From Lachnospiraceae bacterium (lineage in GTDB: Bacteria; Bacillota; Clostridia; Lachnospirales; Lachnospiraceae): 61,904 nucleotides of DNA. Below the pieces are notes generated by a model. The model was not told the DNA's origin. It worked only from the letters and a program-made list of their open reading frames with translations, and did not search any database. The stretch covers positions 1 through 61,904 of the forward strand of contig JAFUVF010000022.1 in the NCBI GenBank assembly GCA_017483735.1, in the 5' to 3' direction. Numbering within the stretch: position 1 is the stretch's first letter; every line of letters starts with the position of its first letter. The translations under genes were made by a program, and so were the position numbers. Positions 9,922 to 18,820 of this stretch are shown piece after piece.

Positions 9922-10056
9922 TTATGGTTTAGCCTTATAGCTTTCATCCCCGGTAACTATGTAGAGGATGTGTTCAACGATTTCTGTATCGGACCAGCCT
10001 TTGGCTCTTAAATCAAGTATCAGTCTTGCTGTTTCTGACATATTCATATTATCCAT
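9922..10056 (-). CDS. 44-residue helical protein
   Basis: Starts with ATG at 10056 behind a strong AAGGAGG site (minus strand) and ends with TAA 45 codons later. The centre reads SETARLILDLRAKGWSDTEI, then VEHILYIVTGDESYK: two amphipathic helices separated by a KGWSDTEI turn, like half of a small DNA- or protein-binding domain. I have an impression of similar tiny proteins in other Lachnospiraceae but no name for them. The ribosome site, uninterrupted frame and sensible helix pattern support a real gene. It is divergent from thrS. Confidence 0.6.
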   Translation of the reverse strand: MDNMNMSETARLILDLRAKGWSDTEIVEHILYIVTGDESYKAKP

Positions 10057-10255
10057 ATTCCTCCTTTCCGTCATACATTACTATTGACACACACATACAT
10101 TGTTTTCCGAAACTGTTGTTACAATATCATCATAACTTTATCGGATTGAAAAAACAATAAAAATCTTTTGATTTTCCATCCGTTGACAAAAACAGTAAAC
10201 TACAGAAAAAAGGTAAAAAAGGCGTGAAGGAGTAGCAAGGAGTAAGGAAATGTAG

Positions 10256-10284
10256 TTGTCAATCCCCTTTAAAAGTTGTAAAAT
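10256..10284 (+). promoter_or_regulatory. SigA promoter of thrS
   Basis: TTGTCA (10256-10261), 17-bp spacer, TAAAAT (10279-10284). A 6-bp hairpin (10299-10304 with 10310-10315) follows in the short leader. No T-box signature (specifier loop or GGGTGGTACCGCG) is present between here and the start codon, so classic tRNA-sensing control is unlikely. Confidence 0.6.
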
Positions 10285-10336
10285 AAATCCATATATGCCT
10301 CTGCCGGTAGCAGAGCGCTTTAAGGAGGAAGAATAA

Positions 10337-12211
10337 ATGGAACGTGAAGAATTTTTACAGGTTTACCGTCATTCGCTGGCGCATGTGCTGGCAAAGGCGG
10401 TCGTTGAGGTTTTCGGCAAGGAGAATGTGCAGTATGCCATAGGCCCTCAGATTGAGGATGGACTTTATTATGACTTCGTGCTGCCACGCCCCGTTACGGA
10501 GGAGGATTACAAGGTCATTGAGGACAAAATGAACGAAATCCTTAAGCGTAAGGAGGATTGGCGCAGGGAGGAGATTCCCAGAGACGAAGCGCTTTCTCTT
10601 TTTAAAAATCAGAAATACAAGGTTGAGATTATACAGGATTTGCCGGAGGATGCGGTTATCTCCATCTACTATACCGGAGATGATTTTGTGGATTTGTGCA
10701 GGGGTCCTCATATAGAGAATTCCAAGGAGCTTCTGTCCACCGCATTCAAGGTAAAGTCCGCATCAAGTGCATACTGGAGGGGAGACCAGAAGAGAGATTC
10801 TATGCAGAGAATCTATGTTTATGCATTCCCCTCAAAGGACGAATTGAAGGCTCACATAAACATGATAAAGGAGGCAATGGAGAGAGACCACAAAAAGCTT
10901 GGTCCCAAGCAGGAGCTCTTTATGTTCAACGAGACTGCTCCGGGCATGCCGTACTGGCTTCCGAGAGGCTGGAAGATGTATCAGGCACTCCTCAAGTTCT
11001 CCAGAGAGATTCAGGAGAAGCACGGATATCAGGAGATTTCAGCGCCTCTAATAAACAACAAAAAGCTCTGGCTCATTTCCGGTCATTGGGCGCACTATGT
11101 GAACAATATGTTTATGGTGCCGGGCTTTGACGGATTTTTGAAGGCTGACGCAGAGGTGCCGAATGTGGCGGAAACTCTCGATGATGACGCTCCGGTGCAT
11201 ATAAGCAGGCTTGCTGCAATGACGCCTTTATACAACCGTGAAAATGATGATACCATGGCGGCTAAGCCTATGAACTGCCCTAACGCAATGATGACCTACA
11301 AACGGACGAACCATTCCTACAAGGAGCTTCCGATTCGCTACAGCGAGTATGATGTACTCCACAGAAAGGAAAAGTCAGGACAGTTAAACGGACTCTTCCG
11401 TGTGCAGGAATTCAGGCAGGATGACGATCATACCTTTGTGATGGAAAGTCAGATTGAATCCGAGATTGAAGATATAATGAATATCGCCGACGAGATATAC
11501 GGTACCTTCGGAGTGACCTACAGAGCGGAGTTTTCCACACGTCCCGAGGATTATATGGGAGATATCGAGGTATGGAACCGTGCGGAGGCTGCGCTCAAAA
11601 AGATTCTGGACAAAAAATACGGCGAAGGCGGATATGAGATAAACGAAGGGGACGGCGCTTTCTACGGTCCCAAGATTGATTTGCAGATAAAGGATGCCCT
11701 CGGAAGGGAGTGGCAGTGCGGAACCATACAGCTTGATTTCCAGCTTCCCCACAATTTCGGGCTTACCTATCAGGATTCCGACGGAAATATGGTTCAGCCG
11801 GTGGTAATACACAGGGCAATTTATGGTTCCCTGGAGCGTTTTATCGGGATAATCATAGAAAACTACAAGGGAGCTTTTCCTTTCTGGTTAAGCCCATATC
11901 AGGTGGGGCTTGTGCCCATCAGGGTTGAGCACAATGAGTTTACGAAGGCGCTTGAAGAGAAGCTCAAAGCGGCGGGAATCCGTGTGGAAGCCGATTATGC
12001 CGACAAGAACATGAATGAGAAGATAAAGACCTACAAGACTCTCAAAGACCCTTATATCGTGGTTATAGGCGATAAGGAGGTCGCAGAGGGTACTGTGTCC
12101 GTCACGGTAAGAGGCTTAAAGGAGCAGATTCACGGAATGAAGGTGGATGATTTCGTTAAGCTCTGCGTGAAGATGGAGGAGTCGAAGGCAGGAGAGCTTG
12201 CCACGGAGTAA
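10337..12211 (+). CDS. thrS: Threonyl-tRNA synthetase, form lacking the TGS domain
   Basis: Charges tRNA-Thr with threonine in the cytoplasm. The 624 residues begin directly in the editing domain (H12-S-L-A-H16, then DLCRGPHI), so the N-terminal TGS domain of about 60 residues is absent. The class II core has zinc ligands C314 (in PMNCP), H365 (QDDDHTF) and H492 (VVIHRAI), followed by an anticodon-binding domain from about 525. Residues about 265-308 hold extra sequence relative to the E. coli type, and the usual NCPGH reads NCPNA. Start ATG 10337 has AAGGAGG. It heads thrS-deoB-prfC with only 3 nt to deoB. Activity is expected because all metal ligands are kept. Confidence 0.95.
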   Translation: MEREEFLQVYRHSLAHVLAKAVVEVFGKENVQYAIGPQIEDGLYYDFVLPRPVTEEDYKVIEDKMNEILKRKEDWRREEIPRDEALSLFKNQKYKVEIIQDLPEDAVISIYYTGDDFVDLCRGPHIENSKELLSTAFKVKSASSAYWRGDQKRDSMQRIYVYAFPSKDELKAHINMIKEAMERDHKKLGPKQELFMFNETAPGMPYWLPRGWKMYQALLKFSREIQEKHGYQEISAPLINNKKLWLISGHWAHYVNNMFMVPGFDGFLKADAEVPNVAETLDDDAPVHISRLAAMTPLYNRENDDTMAAKPMNCPNAMMTYKRTNHSYKELPIRYSEYDVLHRKEKSGQLNGLFRVQEFRQDDDHTFVMESQIESEIEDIMNIADEIYGTFGVTYRAEFSTRPEDYMGDIEVWNRAEAALKKILDKKYGEGGYEINEGDGAFYGPKIDLQIKDALGREWQCGTIQLDFQLPHNFGLTYQDSDGNMVQPVVIHRAIYGSLERFIGIIIENYKGAFPFWLSPYQVGLVPIRVEHNEFTKALEEKLKAAGIRVEADYADKNMNEKIKTYKTLKDPYIVVIGDKEVAEGTVSVTVRGLKEQIHGMKVDDFVKLCVKMEESKAGELATE

Positions 12212-12214
12212 AGC

Positions 12215-13369
12215 ATGAAAAGAGTATTTCTGATTGTTTTGGACAGCTTCGGCATAGGCGCTGCGCCGGATTCGGAGAGCTTTGGGGATTTCGGCGTAAA
12301 CACGATAGGGAGCTGTTCAAAAAGTGAATATTTTGAGCTGCCTAATTTGAGGGATATGGGACTTTTCCGGATAGACGGTGTAAGCATTGATTCCCGCATA
12401 GACAGAGGAAATACTCATACTGCGGCGATAGCAAGACTGCGTGAAAAGTCCGCAGGAAAGGACACCACCATAGGACATTGGGAGATTGCGGGTATTGTAT
12501 CTGATACTCCGCTCCCCACATATCCGGACGGCTTTCCTGATGAGGTGCTTGATGAATTTAAAAAGCGCACCGGGAGAGGTGTTATCTGCAACAGGCCATA
12601 TTCCGGCACGGTAGTAATAAATGAGTACGGAGATGAGCATGTAAGAACGGGGGATTTGATTGTCTATACCTCTGCGGATTCCGTATTTCAGATTGCGGCA
12701 CACGAAGAGGTAGTGCCTCCGGAAAAACTTTATGAATATTGCAGGATTGCAAGAGAGATACTTACCGGCAGACATGGCGTGGGAAGGGTCATCGCACGTC
12801 CCTTTGCAGGAAGCGGGAACGGGAACTATACGAGAACCTCAAACAGGCACGATTTCTCGCTGCTTCCGTCTAAAAATACCATGCTTGATGTGATAAAAAA
12901 TGCAGGCAAGGATGTCATTGCGGTGGGAAAGATTTTCGATATCTTTGCGGGGCAGGGTATTACGGAGCACATATATACCGGCGGAAATCCGGAAGGAATC
13001 GAGAGGACGCTTGAATATCTGGACAAGGCTTTTGAGGGACTTTGCTTTGTGAATCTTGTGGATTACGATATGCTCTACGGACACAGGCGTGATGTGGACG
13101 GATATGCAAAGGCACTCTCGTATTTCGATTCTAAATTGCCAGAGATTACGGCAAAGCTTAAGGATGATGATATTCTCATTCTTACCGCAGACCACGGCTG
13201 CGACCCTGCATATACGAGGACAACCGACCACACAAGAGAGTATGTCCCGATGATAATGTACGGGAAAGGCGTGGAGCCCGTAAATTTCGGCACAAAAGAT
13301 GGCTTTACCTTTGTGGCAAAGAACGTATGCGGATTTTTGGGCGTAGATACTGCAGGGCTTGATGTATAA
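12215..13369 (+). CDS. deoB: Phosphopentomutase
   Basis: Interconverts ribose/deoxyribose 1-phosphate and 5-phosphate, feeding sugars from nucleoside breakdown into central metabolism. The 384 residues match the usual length. It belongs to the alkaline-phosphatase superfamily: the first metal-binding Asp is in VLDSFGIGAAPD, the phosphorylated Thr in GKDTTIGHWE, and C-terminal metal ligands are in LTADHGCDP and TTDHTRE. It begins 3 nt after the thrS stop, so the two are likely translationally coupled. The pairing with a tRNA synthetase rather than a nucleoside phosphorylase gives no functional hint. Confidence 0.96.
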   Translation: MKRVFLIVLDSFGIGAAPDSESFGDFGVNTIGSCSKSEYFELPNLRDMGLFRIDGVSIDSRIDRGNTHTAAIARLREKSAGKDTTIGHWEIAGIVSDTPLPTYPDGFPDEVLDEFKKRTGRGVICNRPYSGTVVINEYGDEHVRTGDLIVYTSADSVFQIAAHEEVVPPEKLYEYCRIAREILTGRHGVGRVIARPFAGSGNGNYTRTSNRHDFSLLPSKNTMLDVIKNAGKDVIAVGKIFDIFAGQGITEHIYTGGNPEGIERTLEYLDKAFEGLCFVNLVDYDMLYGHRRDVDGYAKALSYFDSKLPEITAKLKDDDILILTADHGCDPAYTRTTDHTREYVPMIMYGKGVEPVNFGTKDGFTFVAKNVCGFLGVDTAGLDV

Positions 13370-13404
13370 AGTATTACTACGGGAAATAGAAAGGTTTACA
13401 TAAA

Positions 13405-15009
13405 ATGTCAGACAACAGAGACATAAAAAAAGAAATAGAAAGACGGCGTACATTCGCCATAATCTCACACCCGGATGCGGGAAAGACGACTCTTACGGAG
13501 AAGTTTCTTCTGTACGGAGGGGCTATAAATCTGGCAGGCAGCGTAAAGGGAAAGGCAACGGCGAGGCATGCCGTGTCGGACTGGATGCAGATTGAGAAGG
13601 AGAGAGGAATTTCTGTTACCTCTTCCGTCCTGCAGTTTGAGTATGACGGATATTGCATAAATATTCTGGACACGCCGGGACATCAGGATTTCTCAGAGGA
13701 CACCTACCGCACCCTTATGGCGGCGGATTCGGCTGTGATGGTCATAGACGGAAGCAAGGGCGTGGAGCCGCAGACCAGAAAGCTTTTCAAGGTATGCGCC
13801 ATGAGGCATATCCCTATATTCACATTCATAAACAAAATGGACAGGGATGCTTTGGATACCTTTGAGCTTCTCGACAATGTGGAGAAGGAGCTTGGAATTG
13901 CCACCTGCCCCTTAAACTGGCCCATAGGCTCGGGCAAGGGCTTCAAGGGCGTATATGACAGAGAGAAAAAGTGCGTCATCCTCTATTCCGATACGGAGAA
14001 GGGCACAAAGGAGGGAACCGCTACGGAGGTTCCTATAGAGGATGAGGCTCACTTAAAGGAGCTTATAGGGAATGAGGCGGCGGAAAAGCTTTTGGAGGAG
14101 GTAGAGCTTTTGGACGGCGCAAGCGCCGAGTACGATTTGAAGGAGGTTCAGGCGGGAAATCTTACCCCTGTATGCTTCGGCTCCGCACTTACGAATTTCG
14201 GCGTCGAGATATTCCTAAAGCATTTTTTGAATATGACTACAACACCGCTTCCAAGGACTGCCGACACAGGTGTCATAGACCCGGTATTGAACGATTTCTC
14301 AGCATTTGTCTTTAAAATTCAGGCGAATATGAACAAGGCACACAGGGACAGAGTTGCATTTATGAGAATCTGCTCCGGCAAATTTGACGCAAATGTCGAG
14401 GTAAAGCATGTTCAGGGAAACAAGGTAATGAGGCTGTCACAGCCGCAGCAGATAATGGCGGATGAGAGAAAGATATTGCAGGAGGCGTATGCCGGGGATA
14501 TAATAGGTGTCTTTGACCCCGGAATTTTCTCAATCGGAGACACGCTCTGCATGCCGAAGGAGAATTTCAGATATGAGGGAATCCCTACCTTTGCGCCGGA
14601 GCATTTCGCAAGAGTGCGTCAGGTCGACACTATGAAGCGCAAGCAGTTTGTGAAGGGAATAGAGCAGATTGCGCAGGAGGGCGCCATTCAGATATTTCAG
14701 GAGTTTAATACGGGACTAGAGGAAATAATCGTAGGAGTTGTGGGAGTTCTGCAGTTTGACGTTTTAAAATACCGTCTTGAGAATGAGTACAATGTGGAGA
14801 TTAAGCTGGAAAACCTTCCGTATGAGCACATCCGCTGGATAGAGAACAAGGACGAGGTGGATGTGGAGAAGCTCACGGGAACCTCTGATATGAAAAAGGT
14901 CAAAGATATGAAGGGAAATCCTTTGCTTTTGTTCGTAAACTCATGGAGCGTAGGGATGACCCTTGAAAGAAATGAGGGCTTAAAGCTTGCGGAATTTTCG
15001 AGAAATTAA
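13405..15009 (+). CDS. prfC: Peptide chain release factor 3 (GTPase)
   Basis: Ribosome-associated GTPase that removes RF1/RF2 after termination. It has 534 residues, the usual RF3 length. G motifs are clear: SHPDAGKTTLTEK (P-loop), RGISVTSS (switch I), DTPGHQDF (switch II) and NKMDRDA (base recognition). The RF3-like domains 2 and 3 follow (DFSAFVFKIQAN, QEGAIQIFQ). It starts at ATG 13405, 35 bp after deoB and probably in the same transcript. No strong terminator is seen after it. Confidence 0.96.
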   Translation: MSDNRDIKKEIERRRTFAIISHPDAGKTTLTEKFLLYGGAINLAGSVKGKATARHAVSDWMQIEKERGISVTSSVLQFEYDGYCINILDTPGHQDFSEDTYRTLMAADSAVMVIDGSKGVEPQTRKLFKVCAMRHIPIFTFINKMDRDALDTFELLDNVEKELGIATCPLNWPIGSGKGFKGVYDREKKCVILYSDTEKGTKEGTATEVPIEDEAHLKELIGNEAAEKLLEEVELLDGASAEYDLKEVQAGNLTPVCFGSALTNFGVEIFLKHFLNMTTTPLPRTADTGVIDPVLNDFSAFVFKIQANMNKAHRDRVAFMRICSGKFDANVEVKHVQGNKVMRLSQPQQIMADERKILQEAYAGDIIGVFDPGIFSIGDTLCMPKENFRYEGIPTFAPEHFARVRQVDTMKRKQFVKGIEQIAQEGAIQIFQEFNTGLEEIIVGVVGVLQFDVLKYRLENEYNVEIKLENLPYEHIRWIENKDEVDVEKLTGTSDMKKVKDMKGNPLLLFVNSWSVGMTLERNEGLKLAEFSRN

Positions 15010-15116
15010 ATTTTTCAAAAATTCATAGTAATTAAAGCAAGTATGATATATAATATCTTTATTGACGAAAATAATAGGGAAGAGATTCGTCTGTATAATG
15101 TGGAGGTAAAGGGATA

Positions 15117-16424
15117 ATGTTTAGCCAACTTTTCGGAAGGTATCTTGTAAAGAGGGAGCTCTTAAACGAGGAGGACTACAAGGCAATCATAGCGGAGCAG
15201 ATGACGGTGCGTGTCAAGCTCGGTACCATTGCCGTTACGAGAGGAATACTCTCTGAGGAGCAGGTAGAGGAGATAAATGTCCTGCAAAAGAGCGAGGACA
15301 AGCGTTTCGGAGATGTGGCTGTCGCACACGGATATCTGACGGATGAGCAGGTTGTATCCCTTTTGAAGGAGCAGGGTAATCCTTATTTACAGTTCGTGCA
15401 GCTTCTTACGGATCTTACAGACCTTTCAAACAGCGATATAGAGAGAGAGCTTGCCGCATTCCAGAAGGAGAACGGTCTTTCCAATCATGAGATGGAGGCG
15501 CTTAAGCAGGACGATATAGACGGTATACTTCCGGTATTCGTGGTTTCATCAAAGAGCTATGTTCAGGACATCACGGGTCTCGTCACAAGAAATATCACAA
15601 GATTCGTTTCAAGAGATTTCTACATTGAGAAGGCAAAAAGAGTAAGTGAGTACAATTATGCAAATTTTGCATGCCAGGAGCTTGCCGGTAATGATTCAGT
15701 ATTCATAGGGCTTGGCGAAGCTACGGACAACGGGGCTCTTGCCAGAGTGGCTTCGGGCTTTGCAAAAAAGGAAATAAAGGAAATATCCGAGGATGCCTTT
15801 GATGCGGTGGGAGAATTTATAAATGTTACAAGCGGGATCTTCGCATCCGCATTGAGCACAAGGAAGGTTGAGATAGATATGGAGCCGCCTTTAGGCTTCA
15901 AAAATCAGACTGCAAAGGGAGATTTCTATGTGATTCCCGTATATCTGGAGCAGTATCGCCTTGATATAATAATTTCGGTCAATGCGGACTTTGTCGCAGG
16001 CGAAAAGCCGGAGAAGACCGGCTCTGTCGTAAAGACTGTGACGGATGCGGAAGCAGGCACAGGCAATGCCAATATTCTGATAGTCGACGACTCCAGAATG
16101 TCCAGGGAGATGCTGAGAAATATCCTCGAAAAGGCAGGCTACAATGTTGTGGGAGAGGCTGCAAACGGCGAGGAAGGCGTGGAGGCGTACAAGAAGCTAA
16201 AGCCCGATGTGGTCACAATGGATATAACCATGCCGCAGAAGGACGGCCTGCAGGCGCTTAAGGAAATACTTGCCTTCGACGCTGACGCAAGGATTGTCAT
16301 GATAACTGCGGCAGGGCAGCAGGACAAGCTGATACAGGCGCTTAAGGAGGGCGCAAAGCGCTTTATAAACAAGCCCTTCAATGAGGTGGAGATTACGGTA
16401 AACATCAAGGATGTCCTAAAGTAA
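15117..16424 (+). CDS. Response regulator fused to a CheX/CheC-like domain
   Basis: A 435-residue protein likely linked to chemotaxis. Residues about 1-90 repeat a pattern of short helices (LGTIAVTRGILSEEQVEE, FGDVAVAHGYLTDEQVVSLL) like the MshEN/type II secretion ATPase N-domain. Residues about 150-290 resemble CheX/CheC phosphatases (VGEFINVTSGIFASAL). From about 318 there is a receiver domain: acidic pocket D324/D325, phospho-acceptor D369 (VTMDITMP), switch residue in MITAAG, and K419 (INKPF). Start ATG 15117 follows GGAGGTAAAGG. Combining a CheY-P phosphatase fold with a receiver suggests a self-tuning signal terminator; this is inference. It is probably monocistronic. Confidence 0.85.
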   Translation: MFSQLFGRYLVKRELLNEEDYKAIIAEQMTVRVKLGTIAVTRGILSEEQVEEINVLQKSEDKRFGDVAVAHGYLTDEQVVSLLKEQGNPYLQFVQLLTDLTDLSNSDIERELAAFQKENGLSNHEMEALKQDDIDGILPVFVVSSKSYVQDITGLVTRNITRFVSRDFYIEKAKRVSEYNYANFACQELAGNDSVFIGLGEATDNGALARVASGFAKKEIKEISEDAFDAVGEFINVTSGIFASALSTRKVEIDMEPPLGFKNQTAKGDFYVIPVYLEQYRLDIIISVNADFVAGEKPEKTGSVVKTVTDAEAGTGNANILIVDDSRMSREMLRNILEKAGYNVVGEAANGEEGVEAYKKLKPDVVTMDITMPQKDGLQALKEILAFDADARIVMITAAGQQDKLIQALKEGAKRFINKPFNEVEITVNIKDVLK

Positions 16425-16485
16425 GTGACAAAGCATTTTTTATATAATATAACAAGGATAGTGATTTTGAATGTTAGGAGAGAAT

Positions 16486-16863
16486 ATGGAGAGCGAAAAG
16501 ATAATTACCCTGAAAAATAATGACAGTCTCGGCACAGTACAGATAGCGGATGATGTGGTTGCAGCCATAGCCTCTATCGCAGCTACGGAGACAGAAGGCG
16601 TATATGCCATGGAGGGCGGCGCAACGAAGGAGCTCATCGCAAAGGTTAATCCGAGCAAGCTGAAAAAGGGTGTCAGAGTATCGGTAAACGGAGAGGATGT
16701 CAGGATTGATATAGCTGTGATATTGGAGTACGGATACAATATCCCTGCGACCTGCACACAGGTTCAGTCAAAGATTAAGACAGCCATTGAGAATATGACC
16801 GGCTTTAACTGCAACGACGTGAATGTAAAGATTGCCGGCATCAATATGAAGAAGAACAGATAA
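16486..16863 (+). CDS. Asp23/Gls24 family envelope-stress protein
   Basis: A 125-residue member of the Asp23 family (DUF322), widespread in Firmicutes and thought to act near the membrane in envelope homeostasis. The family pattern is clear: GTVQIADDVVAAIASIAA, then ETEGVYAMEGG, then VDIA-like RIDIAVILEYGYNIP and a C-terminal VNVKIAGI strand. I chose ATG 16486, with AGGAG 6 nt upstream, over ATG 16471, which has none. It is followed 4 bp later by nusB, the standard clostridial order. Confidence 0.92.
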   Translation: MESEKIITLKNNDSLGTVQIADDVVAAIASIAATETEGVYAMEGGATKELIAKVNPSKLKKGVRVSVNGEDVRIDIAVILEYGYNIPATCTQVQSKIKTAIENMTGFNCNDVNVKIAGINMKKNR

Positions 16864-16867
16864 GAAT

Positions 16868-17293
16868 ATGAGCGCTAGTATGGGACGACACGAGTTAAGG
16901 GAGCGTATATTCAAGCTCCTTTTCCGTATTGAGTTTAACGATATATCCGATATGCCGGAGCAGGTAAGGCTTTTCTTTCAGGATGACGACAATGAGATGT
17001 CCGAAAAAAACGCCGAATATGTAGAAAAAAAGTACGAGGCTGTGCTTGCCAAAAAGGCAGAGCTGGATAAGCTGATATCGGAGAATATGGAGAAATGGGA
17101 CATTACCCGCATAGGCAAGGTGGAGCTTTCCATCATGCGTCTGGGAGTGTACGAAATACTTTTTGATGACGATATTCCGGTAAATGTGGCTATGGACGAG
17201 GCTATTGAGCTTGCCAAGGAATACGGACAGGACAATTCGGGAGCGTTTGTGAATGCGGTGCTCTCAAAGATTGCAAAAGGTAATGAAAAATAA
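16868..17293 (+). CDS. nusB: Transcription antitermination protein NusB
   Basis: A 141-residue all-helical RNA-binding protein that joins NusE (S10) on boxA during rRNA transcription. Family marks are the N-terminal RHELRERIFKLLFRIEF helix, WDITRIGKVELSIMRLGVYE in the middle and the C-terminal NVAMDEAIELAKEYG with FVNAVLSKIA. An insert of about 35 residues after helix 1 (QDDDNEMSEKNAEYVEKK) is highly charged. The true start may be ATG 16880 (MGRHELRER). It overlaps xseA by 11 nt, implying coupled translation. Confidence 0.95.
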   Translation: MSASMGRHELRERIFKLLFRIEFNDISDMPEQVRLFFQDDDNEMSEKNAEYVEKKYEAVLAKKAELDKLISENMEKWDITRIGKVELSIMRLGVYEILFDDDIPVNVAMDEAIELAKEYGQDNSGAFVNAVLSKIAKGNEK

Positions 17294-18524
17294 TCCGGGG
17301 GTGATTGCTATTCCCGAAAAGATATACACAGTTGAAAAGCTGAATCATTTTATCAAAAATTTATTCGAAACAGAGCCGGCGCTGCGCCTTGTGACGGTAC
17401 AGGGCGAGGTGGGAAATGTTACATACCATTCTTCCGGTCATATTTATTTTGCTCTTAAGGATGAGAAAAGTCAGATACCGGCGGTAATGTTTGCCGGCGA
17501 CAGGGGAGGACTTTCATTTAAATTAGAGCGGGGAGCACAGATAGTTGTCACAGGCTCGGTAAATGTGTTTGAGCGTGACGGCAGATATCAGCTTTATTCA
17601 AAGAGGATAAAGAAGGCAGGCACCGGGCTTTTGTATGAGCAGTATGAGGCGCTTAAAAGAGAGCTTTTCGAGCTTGGAATGTTCTCCGAGGAATATAAGC
17701 AGCCCATTCCCAAATATATCAAGACTCTGGGAGTAGTCACGGCTCCTGCGGGTGCGGCAATAAGGGATATTATCCAGATCACAAGGAGGAGAAATCCTTA
17801 TGTTCAGATAATTCTTTATCCTGCCATAGTGCAGGGTGCGGACTGCCCGGCGAGTGTGATACGCGGGATAAGAGCGCTTGAAGAATACGGTGTTGACGTA
17901 ATGATAGTAGGGCGCGGCGGCGGTTCTATGGAGGATTTGTGGGGATTCAACGACAGGAATCTGGCACAGGCTGTGTTCGACTGCTCTGTGCCGATCATCT
18001 CCGCAGTGGGACATGAGATTGATACGACAATAATAGATTATGTATCGGATTTAAGGGCTCCTACGCCATCTGCGGCGGCAGAGCTTGCAGTAAAGGATAT
18101 TTCGGAGATAGACGGTGCGCTTACGGGCTATCTTGCTTTCTTAAATGAGGCGATGCAGGATAAGCTTACGGATTACAGGGATTATATCGAACATATGCAC
18201 ACAAGGCTTAAATATTTAAGCCCCGCAAATAAGCTGAGAGAACAGAAAAGCATATGTATCTCTTTGGAGGAGAGATTAAGGAATGCCTTTGAGAATGTAA
18301 TGAACAAAAAGCGCCACAGGCTGGAGCTTTATATAGAGAGTATGAAGGGGTTATCGCCGCTTCAAAAGCTAAGCAGCGGATTTTCATATGCGGAGGATGA
18401 GAAGGGAAACAATGTACGCTCCATAAAAGCCCTAAAAAGCGGAGACATACTGAATATACGTATGAGTGACGGCACTGTAGTATCAAGGGTTGATGGGATT
18501 AAAGGCATCCCCGGAGCAGTTTAG
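17283..18524 (+). CDS. xseA: Exodeoxyribonuclease VII large subunit
   Basis: Large subunit of exonuclease VII, which degrades single-stranded DNA with XseB. There is an OB-fold N-domain (VQGEVGNVTYHSSGHIYFAL), then the catalytic region LGVVTAPAGAAIRDI, VGRGGGSMEDLWGFND, ISAVGHEIDTTIIDYVSD and RAPTPSAAAE, followed by a coiled coil. I start at ATG 17283 (413 residues), inside the end of nusB with AAAGG just upstream; the frame is open further upstream (ATG 17253, which would overlap nusB by 41 nt), but the family homology begins later. Confidence 0.95.
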   Translation: MKNNPGVIAIPEKIYTVEKLNHFIKNLFETEPALRLVTVQGEVGNVTYHSSGHIYFALKDEKSQIPAVMFAGDRGGLSFKLERGAQIVVTGSVNVFERDGRYQLYSKRIKKAGTGLLYEQYEALKRELFELGMFSEEYKQPIPKYIKTLGVVTAPAGAAIRDIIQITRRRNPYVQIILYPAIVQGADCPASVIRGIRALEEYGVDVMIVGRGGGSMEDLWGFNDRNLAQAVFDCSVPIISAVGHEIDTTIIDYVSDLRAPTPSAAAELAVKDISEIDGALTGYLAFLNEAMQDKLTDYRDYIEHMHTRLKYLSPANKLREQKSICISLEERLRNAFENVMNKKRHRLELYIESMKGLSPLQKLSSGFSYAEDEKGNNVRSIKALKSGDILNIRMSDGTVVSRVDGIKGIPGAV

Positions 18525-18544
18525 ATCAAGCACAGGAGAAGAAT

Positions 18545-18775
18545 ATGGCAGCTAAAAAGACAAAAGAAAAGCTTACTTTGGAAGAAAATTTTGAAAAGCT
18601 GGACGAGCTCATAGAAAAGCTTGAGGATGAGGATATTACCCTCGAGGATTCCTTCAAGGCGTACAGCGAGGGAATGAATATATTAAAGACCTGTACTGAG
18701 GAGATAGACAGGGTTGAGAAGGAAGTGATGAAGCTCTCCGCAGACGGGAGTCTGGAGCCCTTGGATGAAGAATAG
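18545..18775 (+). CDS. xseB: Exodeoxyribonuclease VII small subunit
   Basis: A 76-residue helical partner of XseA. Its hallmark is FEKLDELIEKLEDEDITLED and the following SFKAYSEGM, a short hairpin of two helices that wraps the XseA coiled coil. It lies 20 bp after xseA behind AGGAGA, in the usual position ahead of ispA. Confidence 0.95.
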   Translation: MAAKKTKEKLTLEENFEKLDELIEKLEDEDITLEDSFKAYSEGMNILKTCTEEIDRVEKEVMKLSADGSLEPLDEE

Positions 18776-18820
18776 CTGATATGGCATTTGGTTTACATAA
18801 CATAAAGGAGAATAATTCAA

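Noticed and set aside
10057..10336. T-box riboswitch ahead of thrS
   Set aside because: No specifier stem, AG bulge or GGGTGGTACCGCG-type antiterminator is present; only a short 6-bp hairpin is seen.
10696..11130. 144-residue frame inside thrS
   Set aside because: It is in another frame of a clearly coding gene with strong codon bias for thrS.
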